A stretch of 64,000 nt of DNA from Domibacillus mangrovi (lineage in GTDB: Bacteria; Bacillota; Bacilli; Bacillales; Domibacillaceae), in contig NZ_MRWQ01000009.1 of NCBI RefSeq assembly GCF_001906925.1, forward strand, positions 1 to 64,000, given 5' to 3'. The position numbers and the translations under genes were made by a program. This document shows positions 10,619 to 20,013 of this stretch, in pieces. The notes beneath the pieces were generated by a model. The model made no database searches and had not been told where the DNA came from. It saw only the letters and a program-made list of their open reading frames with translations. Every line of letters starts with the position of its first letter. The first letter of the stretch is position 1.

Positions 10619-12013
10619 TTGGCTAAGATAAAAGGGCATCCGTTAAAAGGGGCCTTTATTCATTTTATACAGGAAATAAATGGATCGACGCTGTTTAGCT
10701 ATGTTGAAAAAGTGGAAGCAGCCGATCCTATTCGTTTTTATGAAAGAGGGAAAGAGTGGTATAAAGGCGAGCGGTTTTATTTTAAAGACCGTGATAGTGA
10801 AATGACGCTGGCCGGTCTAGGCAGTGTTCATACTATTCAGCATGGACCAAAAAAACGGTTTGCCGGAGTGGAGTCAGATTGGGATGCTTTAATGAAACAA
10901 GCGTCTGTCCATAATCCATACGATGTATATGGAACAGGTCCGGTTGCATTCGGTGGCTTTTCATTCGATCCAGCACAACAAGAAGGAGAAGAATGGTCCC
11001 GCTTCGCTCCCTCTTTTTTTTATGTGCCAGAGCTGATGATGACCGTGTATGGTGGAGAAACATATGTGACGGTAAACATGCTTTGCGATGGGGCAGAATC
11101 AGGGCCTTTGTTTGATTATCTTGAAAAAAGAAAGAAATGGATTTTAGCAGGGAATGATCTGCAGTTTGATAAAGAAGCTGTTTTGGAAAAAATTCATACT
11201 GGTGATACAAGTGTATGGAAGAAATCTGTTCAATCGGCCATTCAAGCGATTGAATCGGACGATGAATTGAAGAAAGTCGTTCTGGCACGTAAAGTGACAG
11301 CCGTTTTTGATCAAGCGATTGAACCAGATCGTGTTCTGCGCCGTCTTGGTGAGGGGCAGCCGGACAGCTTCATCTTTTCCATTGAAGCGATGGACAGCTG
11401 TTTTCTCGGGGCTTCTCCGGAGCGGCTCGTGAAAAAGCGCAACAGCACGTTATTGACAACGTGTTTGGCCGGGTCGATCGCACGCGGCAAGACGGAAGAA
11501 GAAGATCAGCGTCTGGAAATGGAATTATTAACGGATGATAAAAATCGAATTGAACATGATTATGTCGTTCAGATGATTCGCCGGGAAATGCAGTCGATGT
11601 GCGAAGAGGTAATGGTGCCGACTGAACCGATTATTATGAAAGTACGTGATATTCAACATTTATATACACCGGTCATCGGAACAGCTGATGAGCATGAATC
11701 GATTTTACGTTTTGTGGAGCGTTTTCACCCGACACCGGCACTTGGTGGATTGCCGGCGCAGAAAGCACTTCATGTTATCCGCGAACTAGAACCGATGGAC
11801 CGCGGATTTTACGCGGCACCGATCGGATGGATGGATTACCGGAAAAATGGCGAGTTTGCTGTTGCCATTCGTTCGGGTTTACTCGTGAAAAATGAAGCAT
11901 TTTTATATGCAGGATGTGGAGTCGTACCGAATTCAAATCCAGAAACAGAACTGGAAGAAACAAATATGAAACTCCGGCCGATGCTTCGGGCGATTGGAGG
12001 AAGCGATGAATAA
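10619..12013 (+). CDS. menF: Isochorismate synthase MenF
   Basis: It converts chorismate to isochorismate, opening menaquinone synthesis. The chorismate-binding fold is in the C-terminal half: FLGASPERLV, the Leu-Ala-Gly-Ser-Ile-Arg turn (CLAGSIARG) and HPTPALGGLP are all conserved. I choose TTG at 10619 because GGAGGG lies six bases upstream and the following residues align with the family start. The GTG at 10565, which gives 482 aa, has no ribosome binding site. The product is 464 aa. It overlaps menD by eight bases. Confidence 0.95.
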   Translation: MAKIKGHPLKGAFIHFIQEINGSTLFSYVEKVEAADPIRFYERGKEWYKGERFYFKDRDSEMTLAGLGSVHTIQHGPKKRFAGVESDWDALMKQASVHNPYDVYGTGPVAFGGFSFDPAQQEGEEWSRFAPSFFYVPELMMTVYGGETYVTVNMLCDGAESGPLFDYLEKRKKWILAGNDLQFDKEAVLEKIHTGDTSVWKKSVQSAIQAIESDDELKKVVLARKVTAVFDQAIEPDRVLRRLGEGQPDSFIFSIEAMDSCFLGASPERLVKKRNSTLLTTCLAGSIARGKTEEEDQRLEMELLTDDKNRIEHDYVVQMIRREMQSMCEEVMVPTEPIIMKVRDIQHLYTPVIGTADEHESILRFVERFHPTPALGGLPAQKALHVIRELEPMDRGFYAAPIGWMDYRKNGEFAVAIRSGLLVKNEAFLYAGCGVVPNSNPETELEETNMKLRPMLRAIGGSDE

Positions 12014-13709
12014 TCATCAAGAAAATATGACACAGTATAACGCTCATTTTATTGACAGCCTCAATCGTTCAGGCGTCGAGTATGCAGTCATCAGCCCAGG
12101 TTCTCGCTCGACGCCGATGGCTATATTAATGGAAGAGCATCCTGATTTAACGACTTTTATTCAAGTAGACGAGCGGTCAGCCGGTTTTTTTGCTTTAGGC
12201 CTGGCAAAATCAACACAAAAACCAGTGGCACTTCTTTGTACATCAGGCACTGCAGCGGCTAATTACATGCCTGCCGTTGCTGAAGCGGCTATTTCGCATA
12301 TACCGCTTATTGTCTTGACATCAGACCGTCCCCCTGAACTACGGGATGTTGGTGCACCGCAGGCGATTGATCAAATTCATCTATACGGCCACACAGCAAA
12401 ATGGTTTGCAGAAATGGCGATTCCGGAATCAACTGAAAATGCACTGAGATATGTGAGAACGCAAGGCGCACGTGCTGTGTTTGAAGCGACTGTGGCACCG
12501 AGAGGACCGGTACATCTTAATTTCCCATACAGAGAACCGCTTTTGCCGGATTATGATGGGATTTATGAACGCATCCATATTCCTGCACCAATCCGGTTAA
12601 TTACGGGAAAACAAATACCGAATGAGCAGCAAATGAATGAAGTCGCAGATACAATTCACGTTGAAAAAGGGATCATTGTTGTCGGTGAACTCGTTAATAT
12701 GAAGGCATTACCAGCTATTCTTTCCCTTTCTGAAAAAAGAGGATGGCCGATTATTGCCGATCCGCTATCACAGCTCCGCAAAAATGCCGATGTCATGGAC
12801 AGCTACGATGCGTTTTTACGTGATGATGACATTAAAGATGCATTAAAGCCAGAAGTGATCATCCGGTTTGGTGCATTGCCTGTGTCAAAATCGCTCATGC
12901 TTTTTATGAAGCGGCACAGTGATATTCCGCATGTTATTGTGGATACGGATGGCGGTTGGCGTGACCCATCTCATCTGGCAACACATATGGTACGGGTCAA
13001 TGAAGCCGCTTTTTGTATGGAAATGATGGAGCGGCTGCCCGAACAGTCGTCGAACTGGACGATGCGTTGGCAAACGGTGAATAGAGCGGCACGGACTGTC
13101 ATGAAAGAAGCGGATGGAATGGATGAAGGTGCTTTGTTCAGGCAGTTTTTACAGGCCGTTCCAGAAGGAGCCTCTGTCTTCACGGGAAATAGTATGCCAA
13201 TCCGCGATCTTGATTCATTTTTATTTGCGGGTGAACAAAGTGTTCATCTGTATGGAAATCGTGGTGCGAACGGCATTGATGGACTTGTATCCACGGCGCT
13301 TGGTATTGCAGCGAGTGGTGAAAATGTGTATGCCGTCATAGGTGATCTTTCCTTTTTCCACGATGTGAACGGATTGCTTGGGGCAAAAATGAATGGGCTG
13401 TCGATGACCGTTCTTGTCATGAATAATGACGGCGGCGGCATTTTCTCCTATTTACCGCAGTCAGGTGAAGAAAAGCACTTTGAACGGCTGTTTGGCACAC
13501 CGACAGGACTTAAATTTGAACATGCAGCGGCATTGTATGACTGCCATTATGTGCGCATCGACAGTGGAGAGCAACTCGCAAAGGAACTGAATGAGTCACG
13601 TGATGGTGTGACGATTTTAGAAGCATTCACGGACCGGGCTGCAAATACATCGATTCACCGGGCATTATGGAAAGAAGCCATTTACCAGGCGAAGCAGGTA
13701 CTTTCATGA
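12006..13709 (+). CDS. menD: SEPHCHC synthase MenD
   Basis: This thiamine-diphosphate enzyme joins 2-oxoglutarate and isochorismate. The N-terminal domain carries ISPGSRSTPMA, the central domain is less conserved, and the C-terminal ThDP site shows IGDLSFFHDVNGL and NND. The length is 567 aa. ATG 12006 is five bases after GGAGG; the alternative TTG 11994 lies before that site. It overlaps menF and menH (ATGA at 13706), a sign of coupled translation. Confidence 0.96.
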   Translation: MNNHQENMTQYNAHFIDSLNRSGVEYAVISPGSRSTPMAILMEEHPDLTTFIQVDERSAGFFALGLAKSTQKPVALLCTSGTAAANYMPAVAEAAISHIPLIVLTSDRPPELRDVGAPQAIDQIHLYGHTAKWFAEMAIPESTENALRYVRTQGARAVFEATVAPRGPVHLNFPYREPLLPDYDGIYERIHIPAPIRLITGKQIPNEQQMNEVADTIHVEKGIIVVGELVNMKALPAILSLSEKRGWPIIADPLSQLRKNADVMDSYDAFLRDDDIKDALKPEVIIRFGALPVSKSLMLFMKRHSDIPHVIVDTDGGWRDPSHLATHMVRVNEAAFCMEMMERLPEQSSNWTMRWQTVNRAARTVMKEADGMDEGALFRQFLQAVPEGASVFTGNSMPIRDLDSFLFAGEQSVHLYGNRGANGIDGLVSTALGIAASGENVYAVIGDLSFFHDVNGLLGAKMNGLSMTVLVMNNDGGGIFSYLPQSGEEKHFERLFGTPTGLKFEHAAALYDCHYVRIDSGEQLAKELNESRDGVTILEAFTDRAANTSIHRALWKEAIYQAKQVLS

Positions 13710-14497
13710 CAGAAGTCAATCATTTGCGCAGCGGCGGCAATAGGGAACCGGTTTTGTTTTTGCATGGATTTACGGGAAGCAGCTTGACGTGGCATGATAT
13801 GACAGAATTGATTCCGTGTCACGCGGTTACGCCGGACATTGCCGGCCATGCAGGATCAAAGAGAATGCCGGTTAGTCTTGAACAGGAAGCAAAGGAATGG
13901 AAACAATTTATGAATGATGAAGGCTTTGATTCGTTTCATGTTGTCGGCTATTCAATGGGCGGCCGCCTTGCATTGGCTATGGCGCTTCTTTTTCCGGAAT
14001 CCATCTGCTCTCTTGTGCTTGAAAGTGCTTCTCCTGGTCTGAAAACAGAGAAAGAGCGTGCTGAACGCCGCGCGTCTGATGAAAAACTTGCACAGCAAAT
14101 AGAACAGGAGGGCATGGAATCATTCATCAATTATTGGGAAAATATGCCGATGTTTGAATCCCAAAAATCATTGCCTGAATCGATTCGCAGGCAGGTTCGT
14201 TATGAAAGGATGGACCAGTCGGAAAAAGGAATTGCTTCATCACTTCGTGGAATGGGGACGGGCTCACAAAGTTCGTACTGGCATCGCCTTCATGAACTAA
14301 CGATGCCTGTTCTATTATTGACGGGCACGCTCGATCTAAAATTCACAAACATTGCCCGCTGTATGAAAACAATCATACCAAACTGCAAATGGATTGAATT
14401 TGATGGGGCAGGCCATGCACTTCATGTGGAGCAACGCGAAAAATTTGGTACAATAGTAAAGACGTTTTTTTTTGATATGAAAGGGAGGCAATTTTAA
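13706..14497 (+). CDS. menH: SHCHC synthase MenH (alpha/beta hydrolase)
   Basis: It eliminates pyruvate from SEPHCHC. The hydrolase fold shows the oxyanion segment LFLHGFTGS, nucleophile elbow GYSMGG with Ser83, the acid in LTGTLDLKF and the His in GAGHALH. The length is 263 aa from the ATG that overlaps the menD stop. The longer open frame from 13667 lies within menD. The stop shares one base with the menB start. Confidence 0.95.
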   Translation: MTEVNHLRSGGNREPVLFLHGFTGSSLTWHDMTELIPCHAVTPDIAGHAGSKRMPVSLEQEAKEWKQFMNDEGFDSFHVVGYSMGGRLALAMALLFPESICSLVLESASPGLKTEKERAERRASDEKLAQQIEQEGMESFINYWENMPMFESQKSLPESIRRQVRYERMDQSEKGIASSLRGMGTGSQSSYWHRLHELTMPVLLLTGTLDLKFTNIARCMKTIIPNCKWIEFDGAGHALHVEQREKFGTIVKTFFFDMKGRQF

Positions 14498-15315
14498 TGG
14501 CTGTAAATTGGATAATTGAACGTGAATATGAAGATATTATGTATGAAACGTATAACGGCATTGCAAAAGTGACGATTAATCGTCCAGAAGTACATAACGC
14601 ATTTCGTCCTAAAACAGTAATGGAAATGATTGATGCTTTCTCGCGTGCACGTGATGATTCTAAAGTAGGTGTCATCGTTCTTGCAGGTGCAGGAGGCAAA
14701 GCATTTTGCTCAGGCGGTGACCAATCTGTACGGGGGCACGGCGGCTATGTTGGCGATGATGAAATTCCACGGTTAAATGTACTTGATTTGCAGCGTTTAA
14801 TCCGTGTAATTCCAAAACCAGTTATCGCGATGGTATCGGGATATGCAATCGGCGGCGGCCACGTTCTGCATGTTGTCTGTGATTTAACGATTGCGGCAGA
14901 TAATGCTGTATTCGGTCAAACAGGTCCAAAAGTCGGTTCGTTTGATGCAGGTTATGGTTCTGGTTACCTTGCCCGCATTGTTGGGCATAAAAAAGCGCGC
15001 GAAATCTGGTTCCTTTGCCGTCAGTACAACGCACAGGAAGCACTTGACATGGGTCTCGTCAATACAGTCGTTCCGCTCGATAAACTGGAAGAAGAAACGA
15101 TAAAATGGGCAGAAGAAATGCTTGAAAAGAGCCCTACAGCGCTTCGTTTCATTAAAGCTGCGATGAACGCTGACACAGACGGTCTGGCCGGTCTTCAGCA
15201 ATTCGCAGGTGATGCAACACTTCTTTATTACACAACAGAAGAAGCAAAAGAAGGTCGCGACTCATTCAAAGAAAAACGTGACCCAGACTTCGGTCAGTTC
15301 CCGAGATTTCCGTAA
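14497..15315 (+). CDS. menB: 1,4-dihydroxy-2-naphthoyl-CoA synthase MenB
   Basis: This crotonase-family enzyme closes the second ring of DHNA. The CoA oxyanion-hole segments are [13 protein letters not shown] and [10 protein letters not shown], and the C terminus has [15 protein letters not shown], typical of MenB. The length is 272 aa. A ribosome binding site AAGGGAGG lies inside the end of menH. A hairpin terminator follows, so menE-menC may depend on read-through or a separate promoter. Confidence 0.97.
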   Translation: MAVNWIIEREYEDIMYETYNGIAKVTINRPEVHNAFRPKTVMEMIDAFSRARDDSKVGVIVLAGAGGKAFCSGGDQSVRGHGGYVGDDEIPRLNVLDLQRLIRVIPKPVIAMVSGYAIGGGHVLHVVCDLTIAADNAVFGQTGPKVGSFDAGYGSGYLARIVGHKKAREIWFLCRQYNAQEALDMGLVNTVVPLDKLEEETIKWAEEMLEKSPTALRFIKAAMNADTDGLAGLQQFAGDATLLYYTTEEAKEGRDSFKEKRDPDFGQFPRFP

Positions 15316-15323
15316 ACACAAGC

Positions 15324-15361
15324 AAAAAGGGTGTCCACTCAAATGGGACACTCTTTTTTTC
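15324..15361 (+). terminator. Terminator or attenuator between menB and menE
   Basis: GGGTGTCC and GGGACACTC pair with a T run behind; the gap to the menE start is about 20 bases. Confidence 0.82.
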
Positions 15362-15380
15362 AATCGAAAGGATGACTTTT

Positions 15381-16817
15381 ATGAACATGCCAAACTGGTT
15401 AAAACAGCGTGCGTTTTTAACACCGGACCGAAAAGCACTTGTTTTTGAAAATAAAACGTGGACATTTGCGGAACTGTATAATGAAACATTAAAAAAAGCA
15501 TCGTTACTTAGCCTGTCGGGCATACAAGAAGGCCATTTTTGCGGTGTGCTGGCTGCCAATCGTCCAGAAATGATTTTCACGATACAAGCACTTCAACAAA
15601 TTGGAGCAGTCGCTGTTCTGTTAAACAGCCGGCTCACGACTGAAGAAATCGAATGGCAGCTGCGGGATGCCAGTGCATCGCATTTGTTATTTGACTCCTT
15701 ACATGAAAAAAAAGCAGCAGCCATTTTAGGAATTCGATCTATTTCCATTTCAGATGATCTTACGGATGCACGATTTACACCTAGAGAACGATGTTCAATG
15801 AGCGAAATATGTTCGATTATGTACACATCCGGGACAACGGGGCGTCCGAAAGGGGTTATACAAACATACGGAAACCATTATGCCAGTGCGACTGCTTCAG
15901 CACTTAACCTCGGTCTTCACGTCGATGATTCATGGCTTTGTACCGTGCCGCTGTTTCATATTTCGGGCTATTCCATTTTAATGAAAAGTATTCTATATGG
16001 AATGGAAGTCCGTCTCTTTGAAAAATTTGACGCCGTTGCTATTAATGAATTGCTTCAAAATGGGGAAGCAACAATCATATCTGTCGTGTCAGCAATGCTT
16101 AGCAACATGGTGAACAGGCTCTCTGGCACATACAGCCCAAGGTTTCGTTGTATGCTTCTTGGCGGCGGTCCGGTGCCGTTATCAATTTTAGAACAGTGCA
16201 AACAAAAAAATATACCTGTTTTTCAGACATATGGGATGACCGAAACATCCTCTCAAATTGTGACACTTGCACCTGAATACGCTACAGAGAAACTCGGCTC
16301 CGTCGGCAAACCGCTTTTCCCTTGTGCTGTGAAAATTGATGGAGAAGATGAAGGGGAAATACTTGTTTCTGGCCCGAATGTGACGCCGGGTTATTTAAAC
16401 CGCCAGGAAGCCAATGAATCATCATTTCAAGACGGATGGTTCCACACTGGCGATATTGGCCGCCTCGATGACGATGGATTTTTATATGTACTGGATCGCC
16501 GTTCTGATTTAATCATTTCCGGCGGTGAAAACATTTATCCGGCTGAAATCGAATCAGTGCTTATCTCGCATCCTGCCATTCATGAAGCGGGTGTGACGGG
16601 TGTAGCAGACAAGAAATGGGGCAGTGTACCGGCCGCTTTTTATGTCGCTCATCACCCGGTTACATCAGAAGAATTAGCCGCATTTTGTGGAGAAAAGATG
16701 GCCAGCTACAAAGTGCCAGCTTATTTTGTCAAGACGGGTGAATTGCCGCGCAATGCGTCAAATAAACTGATGCGCCGCGAACTCGCCGCAAGATGGAGTG
16801 ACGACCATGCTCATTAA
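15381..16817 (+). CDS. menE: o-Succinylbenzoate-CoA ligase MenE
   Basis: This ANL-superfamily adenylating enzyme activates o-succinylbenzoate with ATP and CoA. Seen motifs: P-loop MYTSGTTGRPKGV, YGMTETSSQ, the hinge region GWFHTGDIGRLDDDGF and LDRRSDLIISGGENI, and the C-terminal lysine segment NASNKLMRREL. ATG 15381 is placed correctly behind AAAGGATG, while ATG 15372 is too close to it. The product is 478 aa. It overlaps menC by 11 bases. Confidence 0.95.
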   Translation: MNMPNWLKQRAFLTPDRKALVFENKTWTFAELYNETLKKASLLSLSGIQEGHFCGVLAANRPEMIFTIQALQQIGAVAVLLNSRLTTEEIEWQLRDASASHLLFDSLHEKKAAAILGIRSISISDDLTDARFTPRERCSMSEICSIMYTSGTTGRPKGVIQTYGNHYASATASALNLGLHVDDSWLCTVPLFHISGYSILMKSILYGMEVRLFEKFDAVAINELLQNGEATIISVVSAMLSNMVNRLSGTYSPRFRCMLLGGGPVPLSILEQCKQKNIPVFQTYGMTETSSQIVTLAPEYATEKLGSVGKPLFPCAVKIDGEDEGEILVSGPNVTPGYLNRQEANESSFQDGWFHTGDIGRLDDDGFLYVLDRRSDLIISGGENIYPAEIESVLISHPAIHEAGVTGVADKKWGSVPAAFYVAHHPVTSEELAAFCGEKMASYKVPAYFVKTGELPRNASNKLMRRELAARWSDDHAH

Positions 16818-17907
16818 GAAGTTAACGATGCGGATGATTGAAATGCCGCTGAAACAGCCGTTTTATACCCATCTTGAAACAGTGTCTGTCCGCCAAGCGA
16901 TTATCATTGAAGCGGAAGACGAACAAGGGATAACAGGATGGGGAGAATCGTCGGCTTTTTCCACGCCATGGTATACAGAAGAAACGGTACAGACAGAATG
17001 GCACATTATAAAAGACGTACTGTTTCCATTATTATATGGCAAAACAATTGTTCATCCAAACGATGTGCATGCTCTTTTTACACCGATTCGAGGCAATCGA
17101 ATGGCAAAAGCGGGTGTGGAATGTGCGATTTGGGATTTATATGCAAAAAGGCAAAACAAACCCCTTCACGAACTACTCGGCGGAACACGCACATCGATCC
17201 CCGCCGGTGCCGTAGCGGCCGGCAAAACAACGGTGGATATGATAGAGAGAATAGAATCACTCGTTGAATCCGGGTACGAACGAATTAAAGTTAAAATCAA
17301 TCCGAAAACAGATCGAATCATGCTGACGGACATTCGCCGTCAATTTCCCGATGTGCCGATTATGGCGGATGCAAATTCTGCGTATAGACTGCAAGATATC
17401 GATCAATTAAAAAGTCTCGATGAATTTAAATTGCTGATGATTGAGCAGCCGTTTCACGAGGAGGATTTGTGGGAGCATTCGAAGCTGCAAAAGCAATTGA
17501 ATACTGCTGTTTGTCTTGATGAAAGCATTCGGTCTGTCCATGATGCGAAGTGTGCGATTCAAATGGAGGCATGCCAGGTCATCAATGTGAAAATCAGCCG
17601 GGTCGGCGGCTTGACAGAAGCGATTCGCATTCATGATGAGTGTCTGGTTACACATACTGGGCTGTGGGCAGGTGGAATGATTGAGTTCGGTATTTCCCGT
17701 GCTCATAATGTGGCCCTTGCGTCACTGCCTGGCTTTACAATCCCTGGCGATATTGTCTCATCGAATCATTACTGGGAAGAGGATATTATTGAGCCGGGCA
17801 TTTTGGTAGAGAAAGGCCGTATCCAATTACCGAACAAACCTGGAATCGGTTATGACGTCAATCGGAAAAGACTTGAGATCGTAGGGAAAGATATATATTT
17901 TGTCTGA
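16807..17907 (+). CDS. menC: o-Succinylbenzoate synthase MenC
   Basis: This enolase-superfamily enzyme dehydrates SHCHC to o-succinylbenzoate. The catalytic barrel shows the KVKIN lysine strand, metal ligands in MADAN, MIEQPF and CLDES, and a later lysine in INVKISRVGG. The length is 366 aa from ATG 16807 (GGAG eight bases upstream), and GTG 16798 is less likely. With menE it forms a pair that acts one step apart in the pathway. No clear terminator follows. Confidence 0.95.
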   Translation: MLIKKLTMRMIEMPLKQPFYTHLETVSVRQAIIIEAEDEQGITGWGESSAFSTPWYTEETVQTEWHIIKDVLFPLLYGKTIVHPNDVHALFTPIRGNRMAKAGVECAIWDLYAKRQNKPLHELLGGTRTSIPAGAVAAGKTTVDMIERIESLVESGYERIKVKINPKTDRIMLTDIRRQFPDVPIMADANSAYRLQDIDQLKSLDEFKLLMIEQPFHEEDLWEHSKLQKQLNTAVCLDESIRSVHDAKCAIQMEACQVINVKISRVGGLTEAIRIHDECLVTHTGLWAGGMIEFGISRAHNVALASLPGFTIPGDIVSSNHYWEEDIIEPGILVEKGRIQLPNKPGIGYDVNRKRLEIVGKDIYFV

Positions 17908-18075
17908 ATTTCGGTTTAAGTGAAACTATTTAAGGGGAAAAAGAGTAGAAAGCAGTAATGAATAAATAAAGGGAGCTATTCTTTAATCAGTGAAGTTTTT
18001 TCATCCCAACGTAGTCTTTTTTTGCGAAGTATACCCATTAAAGCGGGGATAAAGCAGGAAAGAGGTGGAGGAGTA

Positions 18076-18618
18076 TTGGAAAATGGATTGTGGATCATTT
18101 GTGCGGGGGCCGGTCTCACTCTTTTTCTGTTTATCATGACCCATAGGAGACTTAATGGTTTGCAAAAAAAAACCGATCGATCGTTTCAAGACGTGGATCG
18201 GTTCATGGCCGCTCGTGTCAATGTGTATGCAAAGTGGGCGGAAACCGTGGCCGCCTATGATTTAAATGAGCAGGGAATGTTGGCCGAAATAATGGTTATT
18301 CGCGATAGGTTTGCAATGATGACAGTGGAAGAAAAACGGTATGTATGCAGACAGCTCGACACCTTTTATGACAGAATGACGGCATCTGCTGCGAGGTGCC
18401 CACGCCTGCGAACATCTTCAATGTACATTCAACTCCATGCGTGTGTGGATGAAATGATCGAGCAAATGCCGAATACATGCAGTCATTATAATGAACTTGC
18501 CAGACAATTGAATGATGAAATTAGTCGTTTCCCAGCAAATATGACAGCTATATTGTTCGGATTTGAGAAAAAGGAACTGTTCATCCGCTCGGAAAAAACG
18601 GATATCTCTGCCATTTAG
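18076..18618 (+). CDS. LemA-family membrane protein (diverged)
   Basis: A single N-terminal membrane segment (about residues 5-22) is followed by a helical cytoplasmic or surface domain. The LemA hallmarks are recognisable but eroded: the [20 protein letters not shown] segment stands where LemA proteins have a QLkRRxDLIPNLV motif, and the C terminus [18 protein letters not shown] with [12 protein letters not shown] is close to consensus. TTG 18076 behind GGTGGAGG is preferred over the unsupported TTG at 18022. The product is about 180 aa and its function is unknown. Its 3' end overlaps yidD on the other strand by four bases. Confidence 0.75.
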   Translation: MENGLWIICAGAGLTLFLFIMTHRRLNGLQKKTDRSFQDVDRFMAARVNVYAKWAETVAAYDLNEQGMLAEIMVIRDRFAMMTVEEKRYVCRQLDTFYDRMTASAARCPRLRTSSMYIQLHACVDEMIEQMPNTCSHYNELARQLNDEISRFPANMTAILFGFEKKELFIRSEKTDISAI

Positions 18619-18854
18619 CAGTCCGATTTTTTCTTTGGCCATTGATCAGGGACGTAATCAATACCGCCCGAATGAAACGGCTGGCATTTGCCAATGCGAA
18701 TGAAGGTCATTAATCCGCCTTTTAGTACCCCGTGTTTTTGTATGGCTTCATATCCGTAATGAGAGCACGTCGGATAAAAGCGGCACGTTGGCGGTTTAAG
18801 CGGTGAAATGCCTTTTTGATAAAAATAGATTAAGCCAAGAAACAACTTTTTCAC
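18615..18854 (-). CDS. yidD: Membrane protein insertion efficiency factor YidD (YtjA)
   Basis: This small protein of 79 aa has the full family signature: an amphipathic start with [12 protein letters not shown], then [18 protein letters not shown] with its cysteines, and KHGVLKGG. It is thought to help YidC/Sec insertion at the inner membrane face. It is probably cotranscribed with the small membrane-protein gene upstream (18851-18997), whose stop overlaps its first bases. Confidence 0.92.
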   Translation of the reverse strand: MKKLFLGLIYFYQKGISPLKPPTCRFYPTCSHYGYEAIQKHGVLKGGLMTFIRIGKCQPFHSGGIDYVPDQWPKKKSDC

Positions 18855-18997
18855 TTGTTCTCACGCGTTTCTTCTTGCTTTTCAGGGGCAGGTGGATCGA
18901 TCGTATGTTTATAATCATAGCCTTTATTAATCGTCAGAACCGATAAGACAAGTATAATAAGAACGACAATGACGGAAATAATGATAACGGTTATCAA
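18851..18997 (-). CDS. ytzI: Small membrane protein, YtzI-like
   Basis: This short gene encodes 48 aa: a hydrophobic N-terminal helix of about 22 residues ([20 protein letters not shown]), then [15 protein letters not shown] and a charged tail. GGGAGG lies seven bases before a TTG start at 18997 on the minus strand. The one-helix layout followed by GYxYKHTIDP fits the YtzI family as I know it; the name is less certain than the gene. It overlaps the yidD start by four bases, so the two form an operon. Confidence 0.7.
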   Translation of the reverse strand: MITVIIISVIVVLIILVLSVLTINKGYDYKHTIDPPAPEKQEETRENK

Positions 18998-19142
18998 AAA
19001 AATACCTCCCTTTTCTTCAATAGTGTATCATGATTATGTTTACTTTTGAATAAAGAGAAAAAATAAATTGTCGAGATGAATTCCATATATGGAGGGTTTT
19101 ATACAGCAAAGAAATTAACAAGCAAATCGCAAACTGGACTAT

Positions 19143-19300
19143 TTTATCCCGCATTTAACGGGCAGTAAGACCCCCGCTTTAAGACTTCGAAAAGAAAAGA
19201 AGGATAAGCGGGGGAGCAACTGTCTGTAAAAGCCTGATTTGTTCAACTAACATTCAGTGGAGGATGAAGAAAACCTTCACTGAATGAAGTTTCACTTTAT
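19143..19300 (+). repeat. Modular structured repeat, copy B
   Basis: Head TTTATCCCGCATTTAACGGG, then a hairpin with CCCCCGCTT against AAGCGGGGG, the link TTGTTCAACTAA, and the tail hairpin CATTCAGTGGAGG/CCTTCACTGAATG ending in GAAGTTTCACTTTAT. The middle module is missing. It fills the gap between two minus-strand genes, upstream of ytzI-yidD. Confidence 0.85.
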
Positions 19301-19305
19301 ATGTA

Positions 19306-19548
19306 TTAATGAAACTGGCTGTTTTTTCGTACAGGTATTTGATCATGATTAAACTTTTCTTTCAAGCCTTCGTACAAATAAACACGGAACAGCCATGCAA
19401 GTTCTTCTTCTGGCATATCTTGAATGACTTTCAAAATATCCGCTTCAGACATTTCACCAAGTACCGTCAATGTGATCATATCAAGGTCGTCTTCCGTCCC
19501 TTGCAGCCTCCCCCGGTACAATTCGAACAGCTCATCCACGAAATTCAT
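19306..19548 (-). CDS. Small acidic conserved protein (DUF6154-like), function unknown
   Basis: An 80-aa soluble, acidic, helical protein (MNFVDELFELYRGRLQG, then a segment rich in Asp, Glu and Leu). I do not recognise a catalytic motif; the overall look resembles the short DUF6154 family of bacilli. GGAGGG is better spaced for the second of two consecutive ATG codons, so I begin at 19548. A perfect CcpA-site match lies in its upstream region. Confidence 0.7.
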   Translation of the reverse strand: MNFVDELFELYRGRLQGTEDDLDMITLTVLGEMSEADILKVIQDMPEEELAWLFRVYLYEGLKEKFNHDQIPVRKNSQFH

Positions 19549-19587
19549 CATTGTCCCTCCTTAAATAGAATATATATATAGTTATAC

Positions 19588-19602
19588 ATGAAAACGCTAT
19601 CA
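19588..19602. promoter_or_regulatory. Predicted CcpA operator (cre)
   Basis: ATGAAAACGCTATCA fits the loose cre consensus WTGNAANCGNWNNCW at all positions and also the strict form TGWAANCGNTNWCA. It lies between divergent genes, 40 bases from the start of the minus-strand gene and about 70 bases before the plus-strand gene at 19671. Confidence 0.6.
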
Positions 19603-19670
19603 TATTCCAACTTTTTTCAGCGGATGAAAAAAAAATTAACGGGCATTCTACGGGAAAAGGAGGGATTCGT

Positions 19671-19979
19671 ATGGAAAAACAGGCCTATTATATACAGGTG
19701 GCAAATGGTGAAATTCAGTCAAGATCAGATGTTTCACCTTGGGAATTCCGTATTTTTGCAAATGAAAAAGAAATTCAAGATCTGCGGGGACTGTTTACAG
19801 AAATGAATGAAGCAGATTCTCGTACGTTCTGGCGGACACATCTTCCGGCTGTTCCATATCATATGGACAAAGACAATGACCAATACGATAAAAGAATGAT
19901 GGAGGTGTATGATAAATTGTATGAACTTGGTGATGAGGATACGCGTTCACATATAAAAAAGATGCGTAATGAAGTATAA
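19671..19979 (+). CDS. Conserved hypothetical protein
   Basis: A soluble protein of 102 aa without membrane segments or a motif I can name. Similar short proteins in bacilli are often labelled 'hydrolase' without proof. Visible features are YYIQVANGEI at the start, an aromatic centre (FWRTHLPAVPYHMDKDNDQY) and a helical end (YDKLYELGDEDTRSHI). The start is supported by AAAAGGAGGG. It precedes ytkD by 34 bases and may share its transcript. Confidence 0.8.
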   Translation: MEKQAYYIQVANGEIQSRSDVSPWEFRIFANEKEIQDLRGLFTEMNEADSRTFWRTHLPAVPYHMDKDNDQYDKRMMEVYDKLYELGDEDTRSHIKKMRNEV

Positions 19980-20013
19980 TAGAGTGATATGAAGCAGAGA
20001 TGAGGGTTTGTGG

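Noticed and set aside
10833-11288. 151-aa minus-strand frame inside menF
   Set aside because: Antisense to the conserved chorismate-binding protein; composition is that of a reversed coding strand.
19309-19581. 90-aa plus-strand frame opposite the DUF6154-like gene
   Set aside because: The minus-strand reading has a better ribosome binding site and protein-like acidic composition.
19588-19806. 72-aa frame overlapping the start of the gene at 19671
   Set aside because: Lys-rich shadow without a ribosome binding site; the other frame has AAAAGGAGGG and a sensible protein.
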